Positions 37,092-46,468 are shown, counted from the first letter of the stretch. The stretch is DNA of 64,000 nt from Nonomuraea roseoviolacea subsp. carminata (GCF_024172185.1 NZ_JAMZEC010000001.1:7911001-7975000); one strand, 5' to 3'. Notes: a model not told the origin generated them from the sequence alone. Made by a program: numbers and translations.

Positions 37092-37172
37092 GGGTTCTCT
37101 CCCTCGGGTCGCGGATGGCGCTCGGTGCGAGGTCGGGTCGGAGGGGACGAGGCGGCACAGGGGGACCCGCGC

Positions 37173-38759
37173 TCAGACGGAGGCCGTGGCCAGGTCGCGG
37201 GCGATGCGCCGGGCGATGCGGGCGGCGTTGGCGAGGATGGTGAGCGTCGGATTCACCCCTCCCGGATACGGAAAGAATCCGCCGTCCACCACATAGACGT
37301 TCTCCTGGTCGTGAATCCGGCCGTCCGCGTCGACGACGGAGGTCCGGGGATCGTCACCGGCGCGGCACCCTCCGTGCAGGTGACGGCTGCCGCGCTCATA
37401 TCCGGAGGCTTCGCGCCGGATATGAGCGGCGCCGGCGCTGACGAGAAGCTCGGTGGCCCGTTCGGCGAGGTATTCGAGCCGTGCCTCATCTAATGGGTGT
37501 GTTTCGTACTCCATTAGCAGTTTTTCGGTACCGAGGGCGTTTTTCCGGTTCGACAGGCGTACCCGGTTGCGCCACATCGGCTGGTCGGCGGCGAGGTAGT
37601 GCACCCGCAACGGCATTTCCCCGTCGCGGGGCGCGCGGTCGGCGGGACTGGCCTCGTACAGGATGCCGCCCAGGCCGCCGGGGCACGCCGGGTCGAGGTA
37701 GTGGTCGGAGAAGGCGACGGTCGAGAACGGCCCGCCGGCGCCGTGGCCGGTCGCGGCCGGGGCGGCGACCGTGCCCGCGACGTACCCGCTGACCTTGAAG
37801 CACAGCCCGCGTCCCACCACGTCGTGGCGGTTGCCGAGCCCCGACGGCGACCAGCGGGTGGGCGAGCGCAGGAGCAGCGCCGAGGACTGCACGGCGTTGC
37901 CCGCCAGCACCACGCACCGGGCCCGCGTCGTGCGCCGCACCCCGGCGCGCCCGTCGAGCCACTCGACCGCGTCCGCCCGGTCGCCGGACGAGGCGTGCAC
38001 GCGCAGCGCCCGGCTCTCCGTCGCGACCACCAGCGAGCCGTCCTCGGCGGCCGGGTCCAGCAACGTGGCGACCAGGTCGGCCTTCGCCCCGGTCGGGCAG
38101 GCGTGCTCGTTGCACGGGCCGCAGCGGTGGCAGGCCGGACGTCCGCGGTACGGCGCGGAGTTGATGAGCAGCGGCGTGGGGAACGGCCGCAGGCCCAGGC
38201 GGCGGCCGGCGCCCGCGAGGAGCAGGCCGGGCGGGCTGTAGGGGTGCGGCGGCAGCGGCGGGTCGTCGCCGTCGGGTTCGAGCGGGTCGGCGCCCCGCGC
38301 GCGGGCCACGCCCATGAGGCGTTCCACCGCGTCGTAGTGCTCGCGCAGGTCCGCGTACGCCAGCGGCCAGCGCGGGTCGAGGGCGTCGTCGGCGACGTGC
38401 TTGCGGGCGTCGAGGTCGACGTGCCTGAGCCGGAAGCCGATGCCGGCGAACAGCCCCATCCCGCCGCCCAGCCCCCGCGCCGACCACGGCCGCCCGGCGG
38501 GGACCGGCCGGCCGGCCCCGGCGCGCACGAGCGCGGGCTCCCAGCCGGGTTCGAGCGCGTCGAGCGTCGCGCCGGGGCCGATCCTGCCGCCCTCTTCCAG
38601 CAGCAGCACCCGCAGACCGGCACGGGCCAGCAGGTGAGCCGTGACGGCGCCGCCCGGGCCGCTGCCGACGACGCACACATCGGCCGACCGATAAAGGACC
38701 GTGGCGTCCCGCGAGGCGTTCACCCGCCGCTGGGGAGCATCATTTTTCGCAATGGCCAC
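37173..38759 (-). CDS. GMC-family FAD oxidoreductase
   Basis: The 528 residues carry the FAD-binding VCVVGSGPGGAVTAHLLARA at about 30-48, a GGGMGLFAGIGFRL segment, a Cys-rich PACHRCGPCNEHACPTG stretch and the C-terminal VVDGGFFPYPGGVNPTLTIL active-site and FAD-binding end. GMC enzymes oxidise alcohols of sugars, sterols or polyols to aldehydes or ketones. GTG 38759 is the farthest start; a GTG about 12 codons later is equally possible. The gene is divergent from the StrR-type regulator across 139 AT-richer bases. A strong 13-bp inverted repeat lies inside the coding region at 37393-37428. Confidence 0.88.
   Translation of the reverse strand: MAIAKNDAPQRRVNASRDATVLYRSADVCVVGSGPGGAVTAHLLARAGLRVLLLEEGGRIGPGATLDALEPGWEPALVRAGAGRPVPAGRPWSARGLGGGMGLFAGIGFRLRHVDLDARKHVADDALDPRWPLAYADLREHYDAVERLMGVARARGADPLEPDGDDPPLPPHPYSPPGLLLAGAGRRLGLRPFPTPLLINSAPYRGRPACHRCGPCNEHACPTGAKADLVATLLDPAAEDGSLVVATESRALRVHASSGDRADAVEWLDGRAGVRRTTRARCVVLAGNAVQSSALLLRSPTRWSPSGLGNRHDVVGRGLCFKVSGYVAGTVAAPAATGHGAGGPFSTVAFSDHYLDPACPGGLGGILYEASPADRAPRDGEMPLRVHYLAADQPMWRNRVRLSNRKNALGTEKLLMEYETHPLDEARLEYLAERATELLVSAGAAHIRREASGYERGSRHLHGGCRAGDDPRTSVVDADGRIHDQENVYVVDGGFFPYPGGVNPTLTILANAARIARRIARDLATASV
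37393..37428. repeat. Perfect inverted repeat inside the GMC gene
   Basis: cgctcatatccgg (37393-37405) and its exact complement ccggatatgagcg (37416-37428) flank a 10-nt loop. The AT-containing arms stand out from the surrounding coding sequence. Confidence 0.85.
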
Positions 38760-38898
38760 AGGCTAGCAACGAACCCGCCGATCACGTCAAACAGCGAAAT
38801 ATTACTTGTTGTCACTATTGCGTGACAGAAAGAATGTGATTGAACAGCCAATCAGTGGCACGTGACAAAAGCTGCGTTATGGACTAACCGGATCTTGT
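38760..38898. promoter_or_regulatory. Divergent promoter region between GMC and StrR-type genes
   Basis: This stretch is clearly richer in A/T than its surroundings. It holds an inverted repeat tgtcac-tattgc-gtgaca (38810-38827) and a second gtgaca half-site at 38862 beside the palindrome cacgtg. I do not see the GTTCGA-type StrR operator. Probable promoters for both genes lie here. Confidence 0.55.
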
Positions 38899-40083
38899 GT
38901 GCTCTCATATGACCCCTTGCAAGCCGTCGTTCCCCGACACGGGCTCGCACCGGTGGCCGTCTCACACTTCGGGGGGAATGTGGGAGTTCAGTCAGACTGC
39001 GAAAGTAGTGAACCGCATCAGGTGTACGCGGTGCACATCAAGCTTCTGAAAAGGGGAGACTCGCCGCGCGTCCTCGGAATGGACGACGACCACGTCCGCC
39101 GCCTGGCGGAGGCCGACACGGAGCTCCCGCCCATCCTTGTCCACCGCGCGACCATGCGGGTGATCGACGGGATGCACCGCCTGGGCGCGGCCGTCCTCAA
39201 CGGCCGCCAGATGATCGACGTGCGGTTCTTCGAGGGCAGCGACGAGGCCGCGTTCCTGGAGGCGGTGCGGGCCAACACCACGCACGGACTGCCGCTGTCG
39301 CTCCAGGACCGCCGGGTGGCCGCGCTGCGCATCCTCGACTCCCGTCCGGGCATGTCCGACCGGGCGATCGCCGAGGTCACGGGCCTGTCGGCGAAGACGG
39401 TGAGTGGGCTGCGCCGGTGCTCGACCGCGGATTCTCCACAGTTGAACACCCGCGTCGGCAAGGACGGGCGGCGCCGCCCGCTGAACGCCGAGGAGGGTCG
39501 CCTGCGCGCCGCGCGTGTGATCGCCGCCAACCCGGACGCGTCCCTGCGGAAGATCGCCCAGGACGCCGCCGTATCGGTCGGCACCGCCCACGCCGTGCGC
39601 CAGCGGATCCGGCGCGGCGAGGACCCCCTGGCGCCGCGCGTGGCGGAACGCCTCGCAAGCGCCCCGGGAGGCGCCGACGGGACGGTGACGCCGGGGGCCG
39701 CGCTGAGCGACCCGCGCGACGGGATGCGGGGGGCCGCCGGGACGGCCGCCGAGGCCGCCGTCGCGCGACGGCGGCACACCGACCAGAGAGCCGACGCGCT
39801 GCTGCGGCTGCGCTCGCTCCAGCGCGACCCGTCGCTGCGGCTGTCGGAGGCCGGGCGGCATCTGCTGCGCTGGATGCACAGCCACGTGGTCGCCAAGAAC
39901 ATGCGGTCGGACCTGCTGGACGCCGTGCCCTCGCACCTCGCGCCCATCGTGGCCGACATGGCGCTGCAGTGCGCGGAGATCTGGAGCGACTTCGCCCACG
40001 ACGTCCAGGAACGGCTGCGCGAGCAGTCCGAGCAGGAGCCGACGTCCCGTACCAGGACAGGGGAGCGGTCGTGGAACGGCTGA
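38899..40083 (+). CDS. StrR-family (ParB-like) pathway regulator
   Basis: The 394 residues contain a ParB-N-like domain (GMDDDHVRRLAEADTELPPI, MRVIDGMHRLGAAVLNGR, VRANTTHGLPLSLQDRRVAA), then an HTH (MSDRAIAEVTGLSAKTVSGL) and a second helical region (LRKIAQDAAVSVGTAHAVRQ). This is the layout of StrR, NovG, Bbr and Dbv4, activators inside antibiotic clusters. The start is uncertain: GTG 38899 has no ribosome site, and GTG 38980 is an alternative. It overlaps the condensation-domain gene by 13 nt and heads a long operon, so it probably controls the locus including itself. Confidence 0.87.
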   Translation: MLSYDPLQAVVPRHGLAPVAVSHFGGNVGVQSDCESSEPHQVYAVHIKLLKRGDSPRVLGMDDDHVRRLAEADTELPPILVHRATMRVIDGMHRLGAAVLNGRQMIDVRFFEGSDEAAFLEAVRANTTHGLPLSLQDRRVAALRILDSRPGMSDRAIAEVTGLSAKTVSGLRRCSTADSPQLNTRVGKDGRRRPLNAEEGRLRAARVIAANPDASLRKIAQDAAVSVGTAHAVRQRIRRGEDPLAPRVAERLASAPGGADGTVTPGAALSDPRDGMRGAAGTAAEAAVARRRHTDQRADALLRLRSLQRDPSLRLSEAGRHLLRWMHSHVVAKNMRSDLLDAVPSHLAPIVADMALQCAEIWSDFAHDVQERLREQSEQEPTSRTRTGERSWNG

Positions 40084-41927
40084 CCCGGCGCACCGTGCGG
40101 TTCGCCGGGCAGAGCACCGGCTCCGGGCCGGCCACATGCGGGCAGGTGTCGATGTGGCTGGACATCACCGACAAGGACCCGGGCGAGGCGTTCTTCAACC
40201 CCTCCGGCGAGGTGGAGCTGCCGTCCGGGCTGACGGTCGAGGACGTGCTGGACGAGCTGGGCGCGCTGGTGTGCCGCCACGAGTCGCTGCGCACCTTCCT
40301 GACCGAGGACGCCGGGGGGCTGACCGAGGGCGACGGCGGATTGGCCGAGGGCGACGGAGGCCGGCTGACCCAGACGGTGACCGGCTCGGGCGAGCAGCCC
40401 GTGTGGCTCGCCGACCTCGACTCCGGGGGCTGCCCGGCAGAGGACGGAGGGCTGTGGGAGGCGATCGCGGAGCGGCGGGCGGTGGTGGAGCGGCTGCCGT
40501 TCGACCTGGCCGCCGAGCTGCCCCTGCGCCCCACGCTCTTCCACCGGTCGGGCGAGCCGCTGGCCGTCCTGCTGAGCGTGGCGCACACGGCGGCCGACGG
40601 CACCGGGGTGCGCAATCTCGTCGCGGACCTCGCCGCGATGACCGAGGCCCGCGCCAAGAGCCTGGACCGGCCGCCCCCGCCCGCCGCCCGGCAACCGCTG
40701 GAGCAGGCCCGCTACGAGACCTCGCCCGAAGGGGCCCGGCGGCTCGCGAAGGCGCTGGAGTTCTGGCGCTCCAGGCTGGCGGTGGTGCCGCGCACGATGT
40801 TCCCCGCGGAGCCGTCGGCGCTCCCGGGGGAGCGGTCGATCCCGCCGGCGTCCGACGGCCGCCCGCCGGACGCGTCGCCCTACCACGCGGCGGTGCTCTA
40901 CTCGCGCGCCGCCGACCTCGCGCTGAACCTCCTCGCCGCCCGGCTCGACGTCAGCGGCACGGCGGTCCTGCTCGCGGCCACGGGGCTGGCGCTCGGCGCG
41001 TACACCGGCATGCCCACGCTGGCCGCGCGGCTCATCTGCGCCAACCGCGTCCAGGAGGCGGAGCGGCGCGCGGTCGCCTGCATGATCCAGGGCGCGCTCG
41101 TCTCGCTCGACCTCGGCGGGGAGAGCTTCGGCGAGGTGGCCCGGCGCGCCTGGACGGCCTCCGTCCGCGCGTACCGCGACGGCCTGTACGACAAGCGCGA
41201 GCTGCGCCGGATCATCCGGGAGACCGAGGAGCGGCGCGGCGTCCGGCTCGACCTGTCGTGCGTGGTCAACGACATGCGCGAGGAGATGCGCCCGGACCGT
41301 CGGCTGGCCGCCCACCGCCCCGGCTCCACCGAGGAGGCGGCCGTGCGCGCCGCGACGCGGGACAGCGTGTTCCGGCCGGAGCCGGCGGTGGAGAAGGAGA
41401 AGTTCGCCCTGTACGCGGAGGACACCCCCGAGACGGTGCGGCTGACCCTGCACGCCGACTCGCGGCACCTCGACGCCGCCGCCGTGCGCGCCGTGCTGTT
41501 CGGCGTCGAGCGGCTGCTGGTCGAGGCGGCGTTCGGGGAGGTGCGTCCGGAGGAGGCGGGCCGGGTGGCGGGGATCGCCGCTCCCCGCCGGGAGGGGCGA
41601 TGGCTGTGGCACGAGGGCTGCTGGACGGACCTCGACGCGGTCGCCGCGCTGCTCACCGACGCCCTCGCCCCTCGCCTCGGTGCCGGTTCACGCGATCCCG
41701 AAACCCCGGGCGTGACGGGCGTCGGGGTGGAGGTGGAGCGGGACGCGGACGGCGAGCCGCGGATCGTCGCGCACCTCTGGCCCGACGGCGACGGCCTCAC
41801 CGCCGAGGACGCGCGCGCGGCCTGCATGGCGGCGCTGCCCGGCCGGCAGACCGCGGTGGCCCCCCACCGGTACGTCATCCACGACCCCGCCGGGACGGGG
41901 CCCGCCCGAGGGGCGGCCCTCGCGTGA
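40071..41927 (+). CDS. Free-standing condensation-domain protein
   Basis: GTG 40071 follows ggggag by 5 nt and overlaps the regulator gene. The 618 residues resemble an NRPS C domain (chloramphenicol acetyltransferase fold). The active-site HHxxxDG appears as AHTAADG, keeping the catalytic second His (His172) and Asp176 but losing the first His. A later VNDM segment matches the usual second-lobe motif. A C-terminal extension of about 120 residues ends with a basic VAPHRYVIHD stretch similar to the end of some adenylation-type subdomains. It would join an acyl or aminoacyl group on the nearby ACP to an amine or alcohol. Residues 84-100 are a short Gly/Asp/Glu repeat. Confidence 0.8.
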   Translation: MERLTRRTVRFAGQSTGSGPATCGQVSMWLDITDKDPGEAFFNPSGEVELPSGLTVEDVLDELGALVCRHESLRTFLTEDAGGLTEGDGGLAEGDGGRLTQTVTGSGEQPVWLADLDSGGCPAEDGGLWEAIAERRAVVERLPFDLAAELPLRPTLFHRSGEPLAVLLSVAHTAADGTGVRNLVADLAAMTEARAKSLDRPPPPAARQPLEQARYETSPEGARRLAKALEFWRSRLAVVPRTMFPAEPSALPGERSIPPASDGRPPDASPYHAAVLYSRAADLALNLLAARLDVSGTAVLLAATGLALGAYTGMPTLAARLICANRVQEAERRAVACMIQGALVSLDLGGESFGEVARRAWTASVRAYRDGLYDKRELRRIIRETEERRGVRLDLSCVVNDMREEMRPDRRLAAHRPGSTEEAAVRAATRDSVFRPEPAVEKEKFALYAEDTPETVRLTLHADSRHLDAAAVRAVLFGVERLLVEAAFGEVRPEEAGRVAGIAAPRREGRWLWHEGCWTDLDAVAALLTDALAPRLGAGSRDPETPGVTGVGVEVERDADGEPRIVAHLWPDGDGLTAEDARAACMAALPGRQTAVAPHRYVIHDPAGTGPARGAALA

Positions 41928-42856
41928 ACGTCCACCCCGAGCAGGACGCCGGGCGGGCGCACGACATCGCGCGGCCGGAGGACATGCGGCTGGAGGACAC
42001 CGTGCGGGCATTGCGGCTCGTCCCCGACGACGCCCGCGGCTTCGACGTGCCGTGGGCCGACGCCGAGCGCGACTACAACCTCCCCCCGGACGTACTGCGC
42101 CTGATGCTGGCCGAAGGACTGGGCCGCCCGAGCGGCTTCGACCACTTCGACCTGCTCAACGTCTCGCTCGACATGGGCGTGCGGTCGCTGTGGACGTTCG
42201 GCCCGGCCTCCTGGGCGAAGGGGCTGCGCGCACCCGCCGGGAGCGTCGTCCGCGCCGAGATCGAGTACGTGCCCGAGTGCGCCCACGAGCCCGGCGAGGA
42301 CGAGGACTGCGCCTTCCAGGTCCTGCTGCCCGGCGGCTGGACCCCGTGCCCCCAGGGGACGGCGGTCGCCCGCTTCGAACTGCCCGTCACGTGGCCCGGG
42401 CCGGAGCCGCGTGCCGCGGAGCTGCTGGAGGAGTTCGGCCGGGTCAGGTTCGTCCGCCTGCCCATGACGGTCGGGCTGGACCTCGACTTCATCGGCCGCA
42501 CCGGCGTCGCGGACTGCACGGGCGGCTCGCTCTTCCTCGTGCGCGAGGGCCGCCGGCGCGGCCTGCCGATCCGGCTGGCCCAGGGCGTCATCCTGTCGCC
42601 GCCCTTCTCCGTCCTGCACTACTGGGCGGAGATCGAGAACGACGGGCTGTGGGTGCCGCACGACCCGCTGATCGTGGGGGCGATGCTCCGCTGGGGCCTG
42701 CTCGACCCCGCCGAGTGGGACGTACGGCGCTCGACCGGGGCCGTCCTCGCCCGCGTCTCGGGGGAGATGGGGCCGATGGGGCTGGACGCCGGACGCCCGG
42801 CCGGGGTGTCCTTCGCGACCACAGTGCGGACCGTACCGATCGGATCGAGAGGATGA
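41924..42856 (+). CDS. Transglutaminase-like protein, putative amide synthase
   Basis: The 310 residues (GTG 41924, overlapping the previous gene as GTGA) show no catalogued domain at a glance, but the last third has a transglutaminase-like triad: Cys198 in VADCTGGSLFLVREGRRRGL, His232 in VLHYWAEI and Asp247 in WVPHDPLI, in the order and spacing of that fold. AdmF in andrimid biosynthesis is a transglutaminase homologue that forms amides between ACP-bound acyl groups. Placement between a C-domain gene and an ACP gene suggests the same chemistry here. That role is inference; a family assignment by profile search would settle it. Confidence 0.6.
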   Translation: MNVHPEQDAGRAHDIARPEDMRLEDTVRALRLVPDDARGFDVPWADAERDYNLPPDVLRLMLAEGLGRPSGFDHFDLLNVSLDMGVRSLWTFGPASWAKGLRAPAGSVVRAEIEYVPECAHEPGEDEDCAFQVLLPGGWTPCPQGTAVARFELPVTWPGPEPRAAELLEEFGRVRFVRLPMTVGLDLDFIGRTGVADCTGGSLFLVREGRRRGLPIRLAQGVILSPPFSVLHYWAEIENDGLWVPHDPLIVGAMLRWGLLDPAEWDVRRSTGAVLARVSGEMGPMGLDAGRPAGVSFATTVRTVPIGSRG

Positions 42857-43152
42857 GCGCGGTGCCTGCGAGAGCCGTACACGGCGACGAGCGAACCCCC
42901 GTGGAGCGCAGGCTGCGCGAGCTGCTGGCCCGCAGGTCGGTGCTGCCCGGCGTCATCGAGTCGGTCGACGCCGGGGCCGACCTGTGGGAGCTGGGAATGG
43001 AGTCGCTGGCCATGGTCGGCGTCATGGTCGCCGTCGAGGACGAGTTCGGCGTCGAGTTCCCGGACGAGCTGCTCACCCGGGACACGTTCCGTTCGCTGGC
43101 GGTCATCACGGACGCGGTCGTGAGCCTCACGCGGGAGGAGGGTCCCGCATGA
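42853..43152 (+). CDS. Acyl carrier protein
   Basis: The 99-residue protein starts at ATG 42853 (ATGA overlap) and ends in another ATGA overlap. Ser51 in LWELGMESLAMVGVMVAVED is the phosphopantetheine site (G-M-E-S-L in place of G-x-D-S-L). Four helices are predicted, ending FRSLAVITDAVV. It is the likely carrier for the amino acid:carrier-protein ligase and substrate for the acyl-CoA dehydrogenase. Confidence 0.9.
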   Translation: MSAVPARAVHGDERTPVERRLRELLARRSVLPGVIESVDAGADLWELGMESLAMVGVMVAVEDEFGVEFPDELLTRDTFRSLAVITDAVVSLTREEGPA

Positions 43153-44309
43153 CCGAGGCGATCTGCCGGGAGCTGGCCTCCGGCGTGCTGGCCGAGCACG
43201 CGGCCGAGGTGGACAGGGACGCCCGATTCCCCAAGGAGGCGCTGGCCGCCCTGCGCTCCCACGGCCTGCTCTCGGCGGCCGCCCCGGCCGGGCAGGGCGG
43301 GCTCGGCGCGGACGTGCCCGCGCTCGCCCGCATGGCCGCCCGCCTGGCGCGCGGCTGCGGCTCCACGGCGATGATCTGGGCGATGCACCAGGTGCAGCTC
43401 GCCTGCCTGCTCGCCTCCGACGCGGGGCCAGAGCTGGGTGCGGCCGTGAACCGGATCGTCCGCGACCAGCTCCTCGTCGCCTCGGCCACCAGCGAGGCGG
43501 GCGTCGGCGGCGCGCTACGCCGGAGCGCGTGCGCGGTCGAACGCGACGACCCCTCTCCGGCGGCCCGTCCGGACGCCGGCGAGCCCGCGTCCACGGCTCG
43601 TCTCGACAAGCACGCCACCACCGTCTCGTACGGGCTGGAGGCCGACGCGCTGCTCGTCAGCGCGCGCCGGGGACCTGACTCCCCGCCCGGCGACCAGGTC
43701 GCCGTGCTCCTCGACGCCGCGGACGCGAGCCTGGAGACGCTGGGCGGCTGGAACCCCCTCGGCATGCGCGGCACGTGCAGCCCCGCCCTGCGGATCCGCG
43801 CCGCGTTCGCGGACTGGCGGATCCTGCCGGTGCCGTTCGGCGACCTCGTGGCCCGGGTGATGACGCCGCTGTCCCACGTCCTGTGGTCCGGTGTCTGGTA
43901 CGGGCTCGCCGCCGAGGCCGCCGACCGGGCCGCCGCCCACGCGCGCGGACGCGCCGGGACCGGCTCCCCTCCCAGCGGCGCCCTGGCCGAGATGCGCTGG
44001 CGGCTGTCCGCCGTGGAGGCGCAACTCGCCGAGGCGGCGCGGGCGGCGCAGGCGGTCCTGACCGGGGCCGCGGAGCCGACCGTCGCCTTCACCCTCCTGG
44101 TCAACTCGCTCAAGCTGGCCGCCTCGCAGGTCGCGGTGGACGTCGCGCTGGCCGCCCTACGGGTGTGCGGGATGGCGGGCTACTCCGAGGACGGTCCCCA
44201 CTCCGTGGCCCGGCTCGTACGCGACCTGCTGTCCGCCCCCCTGATGATCGGCAACGAGCGGCTGGTCGCCATCAACGCCGAGCTGGCCCTCGTGGCCCGG
44301 GACCGGTGA
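43149..44309 (+). CDS. Acyl-CoA dehydrogenase-like flavoprotein
   Basis: The 386 residues have the acyl-CoA dehydrogenase layout: N-terminal helical domain (FPKEALAALRSHGLLSAAAP, GGLGADVPALARMAARLARG), a central beta domain (ATSEAGVGGALR, HATTVSYGLEADALLVSARR, GWNPLGMRGTCS) and C-terminal helices (LRVCGMAGYSEDGPHSVARLVRD). It follows the ACP gene with ATGA overlap. In clusters with aa:CP ligases such enzymes act on the carrier-bound group, for example making an alpha,beta-unsaturated unit. Whether this one desaturates or hydroxylates is not decided by sequence. Confidence 0.87.
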   Translation: MTEAICRELASGVLAEHAAEVDRDARFPKEALAALRSHGLLSAAAPAGQGGLGADVPALARMAARLARGCGSTAMIWAMHQVQLACLLASDAGPELGAAVNRIVRDQLLVASATSEAGVGGALRRSACAVERDDPSPAARPDAGEPASTARLDKHATTVSYGLEADALLVSARRGPDSPPGDQVAVLLDAADASLETLGGWNPLGMRGTCSPALRIRAAFADWRILPVPFGDLVARVMTPLSHVLWSGVWYGLAAEAADRAAAHARGRAGTGSPPSGALAEMRWRLSAVEAQLAEAARAAQAVLTGAAEPTVAFTLLVNSLKLAASQVAVDVALAALRVCGMAGYSEDGPHSVARLVRDLLSAPLMIGNERLVAINAELALVARDR

Positions 44310-45541
44310 TGGCCGGGACCTGGGCGCACGTCCTGCCGCCCGGCGAGGTCTACTCCCCGGCCAGCGGCGGCTCCCTCGGCACGGTCGCCGCCGAGCTGAC
44401 CCGCGAGCACGCCCGGCACGGCGGCGCGACCGTGATCGTCGCGGGTCGCGGCGCGGAGCACGTGGCGTCCGGGGTGCGGCTGCTCACCTACGACACACCC
44501 GGCGAGACGCTGGGGGAGCGTGAGCGGCGCGAGGACGACGAGGCCGCCGCCCGGGGCGGGCCGCGCGCCCACTACGCCCGGTTCGTCCGGCCGGCGCTGG
44601 AGGCGCTGCCGCCCGGGTTCGGCGGTCCGATCGTGCTGCACAACGCGGTCGCCGCCGTCCCGGAACTGCGGCGGCTGCGCCCGCGGGCCCGGGTGTGCCT
44701 CTACCTGCACGCCGACATGTTCCGGTCGTTCCCGGCGGCCGAACGGGCCCGCGTGGTGGCGGAGGCGGACCTGGTGGTGTGCGTGAGCAGGTTCGTCGCC
44801 GAGCGGTTCCTCGACGGGACGGGCCTGCCGCTCTCGGCGGTCGCGGTCGTGCTCAACGGGCATGACCCGGCCCGGTTCCGTCCCGCGTCCCGGCCGCCCG
44901 GCGAGGTGCCGGTCGTGCTCTTCACCGGCCGGCTCGCTCCCGAGAAGGGGCCGATGGCGCTGATCAACGCGTGCGTGGAGCTGGCGCGGGCGGGGACGAG
45001 GTTCCGGCTGCGGGTGGTGGGCAACGCCGAGCTGCACGCCTCGTCGGCGCCGGACCGGTTCGAGCGGCAGGTCAAGCACCGGGCGTCGCTGCTGGGGGAC
45101 TTGGTGGAGTTCTCGCCGTTCGTGGACCGGGCCGCCATCGGGGAGGTGTACCGGGAGGCGGACGTTCTGTGCGTGCCGTCGCTGTGCGAGGACGCGAGCC
45201 CGCTCGTCCTGACCGAGGGGCTGGCCAGCGGCCTGGCGTGCCTGGCCAGCGCGCGCGGGGGCGTGCCCGAGGTGGGGCGGGACGCGGTGCGTTACTTCGA
45301 CTACCGGCGGCCGGGCGACCTCGCCCGCCAGCTCGGCCGCCTCCTCCGTGAGCCCGATCTGCGGGCGGGGCTGGGGCGCCGGGGGCTGCGCCGCGCCCGC
45401 GACCTGACCTGGGAGAGCCGCTACCGCTTGCTGTGGCCGCGCCTCACGGGCTCGCCCGCCGGGCCAGGGGACTCGTCGTCTGGGGATGCGGAGCCTTCCG
45501 GACTCGGGGAGCTTCCCGGAGACGGGGAGGCGCTCCGGTGA
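44309..45541 (+). CDS. GT4-family glycosyltransferase
   Basis: The 410 residues, starting at an ATG that shares one base with the previous stop, have the GT-B double Rossmann fold. N-terminal SGGSLGTVAAELTREHARHG binds acceptor; the C-terminal half has LFTGRLAPEKGPMALINA, ADVLCVPSLCEDASPLVLTE and ARGGVPEVG, the nucleotide-sugar site of GT4. It is followed, with GTGA overlap, by a PIG-L deacetylase. That pairing suggests transfer of an N-acetylated amino sugar and its deacetylation, as in mycothiol or teicoplanin pathways (inference). Confidence 0.87.
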   Translation: MAGTWAHVLPPGEVYSPASGGSLGTVAAELTREHARHGGATVIVAGRGAEHVASGVRLLTYDTPGETLGERERREDDEAAARGGPRAHYARFVRPALEALPPGFGGPIVLHNAVAAVPELRRLRPRARVCLYLHADMFRSFPAAERARVVAEADLVVCVSRFVAERFLDGTGLPLSAVAVVLNGHDPARFRPASRPPGEVPVVLFTGRLAPEKGPMALINACVELARAGTRFRLRVVGNAELHASSAPDRFERQVKHRASLLGDLVEFSPFVDRAAIGEVYREADVLCVPSLCEDASPLVLTEGLASGLACLASARGGVPEVGRDAVRYFDYRRPGDLARQLGRLLREPDLRAGLGRRGLRRARDLTWESRYRLLWPRLTGSPAGPGDSSSGDAEPSGLGELPGDGEALR

Positions 45542-46467
45542 GCGGCGCCGGAGCGCCGGTGCTCGTCGTGTCGGCGCATCTCGACGACGCCGTCCTGTCC
45601 TGGGGCGGCACGATCGCCGCGCTGACCCGGCGGGGCGTCAGGGTGGTGGTGGTGACCGTGTTCGCCGGGTGCGGCGGCGACCCGATGCCGCCGTTCGCCG
45701 CGCTGTACCACTCCTGGTGGCGGCAGGCCGGCGCCGACGCCGACGCCGAGACCCTGATCGGCGCCGCCGCCGACACGGCGGCCGGAGGGATGCGGCTGCG
45801 CCGTCAGGAGGACGCGACGGCGTGCGAGGTGCTCGGCGCCGAGGCCGTGCACCTGGACTTCGTCGACGCGCTGTACCGGCGCGACGCGGCCGGCTCGCCG
45901 CGCTGCGCCACCGGGGACGACCTGTTCTCCGCGCCGGGCCCGGACGACCGGGCGCTGGAGAAGGCGGTCATCGCCGCGCTGGCCGGCTGGATCGCCCGGC
46001 TGCGGCCCGGCGAGCTGCACGCGCCGGCGGCGGTGGGCGGGCACCTCGACCACGTGCTCACCGCGGGCGCGTGCGCCTCGGCGTTGCGCTCCGCCCCGTT
46101 CGACGTGCGAGCCCGCTGGTACGAGGACCTGCCGTACGCCCTCGAATCCGCGGACCCCGCGGGTCGCGGCGAAACCGACCCCTCGGACCCTGGCGAGACC
46201 GACCTCCCCGGCCCCGGCGAAACGGAGACGGCGCGCCCCGGGGAGGTGGCCGGCCGGGAGGCGCTCGGTCCCGCGGCCGTCTCGCGCCTCACCGGCGACG
46301 ACTGGCGGCGCAAGATCGAGGCCGCCGCCGCGTACCGGTCGCAGCACCCCATGCTGTGGGACGACGACTGGCCCGACCGGCTGCTCGCGCACGCCCGCGA
46401 GATCGGCGGGGGAACGCCGGCCGAGCGCTTCCGCGAGGCCCTCCCGCGCCCGAACGGAGATCATTGA
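45538..46467 (+). CDS. PIG-L/LmbE-family deacetylase
   Basis: The 309-residue zinc hydrolase starts at GTG 45538. The family AHxDD motif is AHLDDAVLSWGG at residues 13-24 and the later zinc His lies in VGGHLDHVLT, giving the H-x-x-D plus H set. Family members remove acetyl from N-acetylglucosaminyl groups. A repetitive Gly-Glu-Thr-Asp-Pro stretch (GETDPSDPGETDLPGPGETE) interrupts the domain near residue 210. It is translationally coupled to the glycosyltransferase. Confidence 0.87.
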   Translation: MSGAGAPVLVVSAHLDDAVLSWGGTIAALTRRGVRVVVVTVFAGCGGDPMPPFAALYHSWWRQAGADADAETLIGAAADTAAGGMRLRRQEDATACEVLGAEAVHLDFVDALYRRDAAGSPRCATGDDLFSAPGPDDRALEKAVIAALAGWIARLRPGELHAPAAVGGHLDHVLTAGACASALRSAPFDVRARWYEDLPYALESADPAGRGETDPSDPGETDLPGPGETETARPGEVAGREALGPAAVSRLTGDDWRRKIEAAAAYRSQHPMLWDDDWPDRLLAHAREIGGGTPAERFREALPRPNGDH

Positions 46468-46468
46468 C

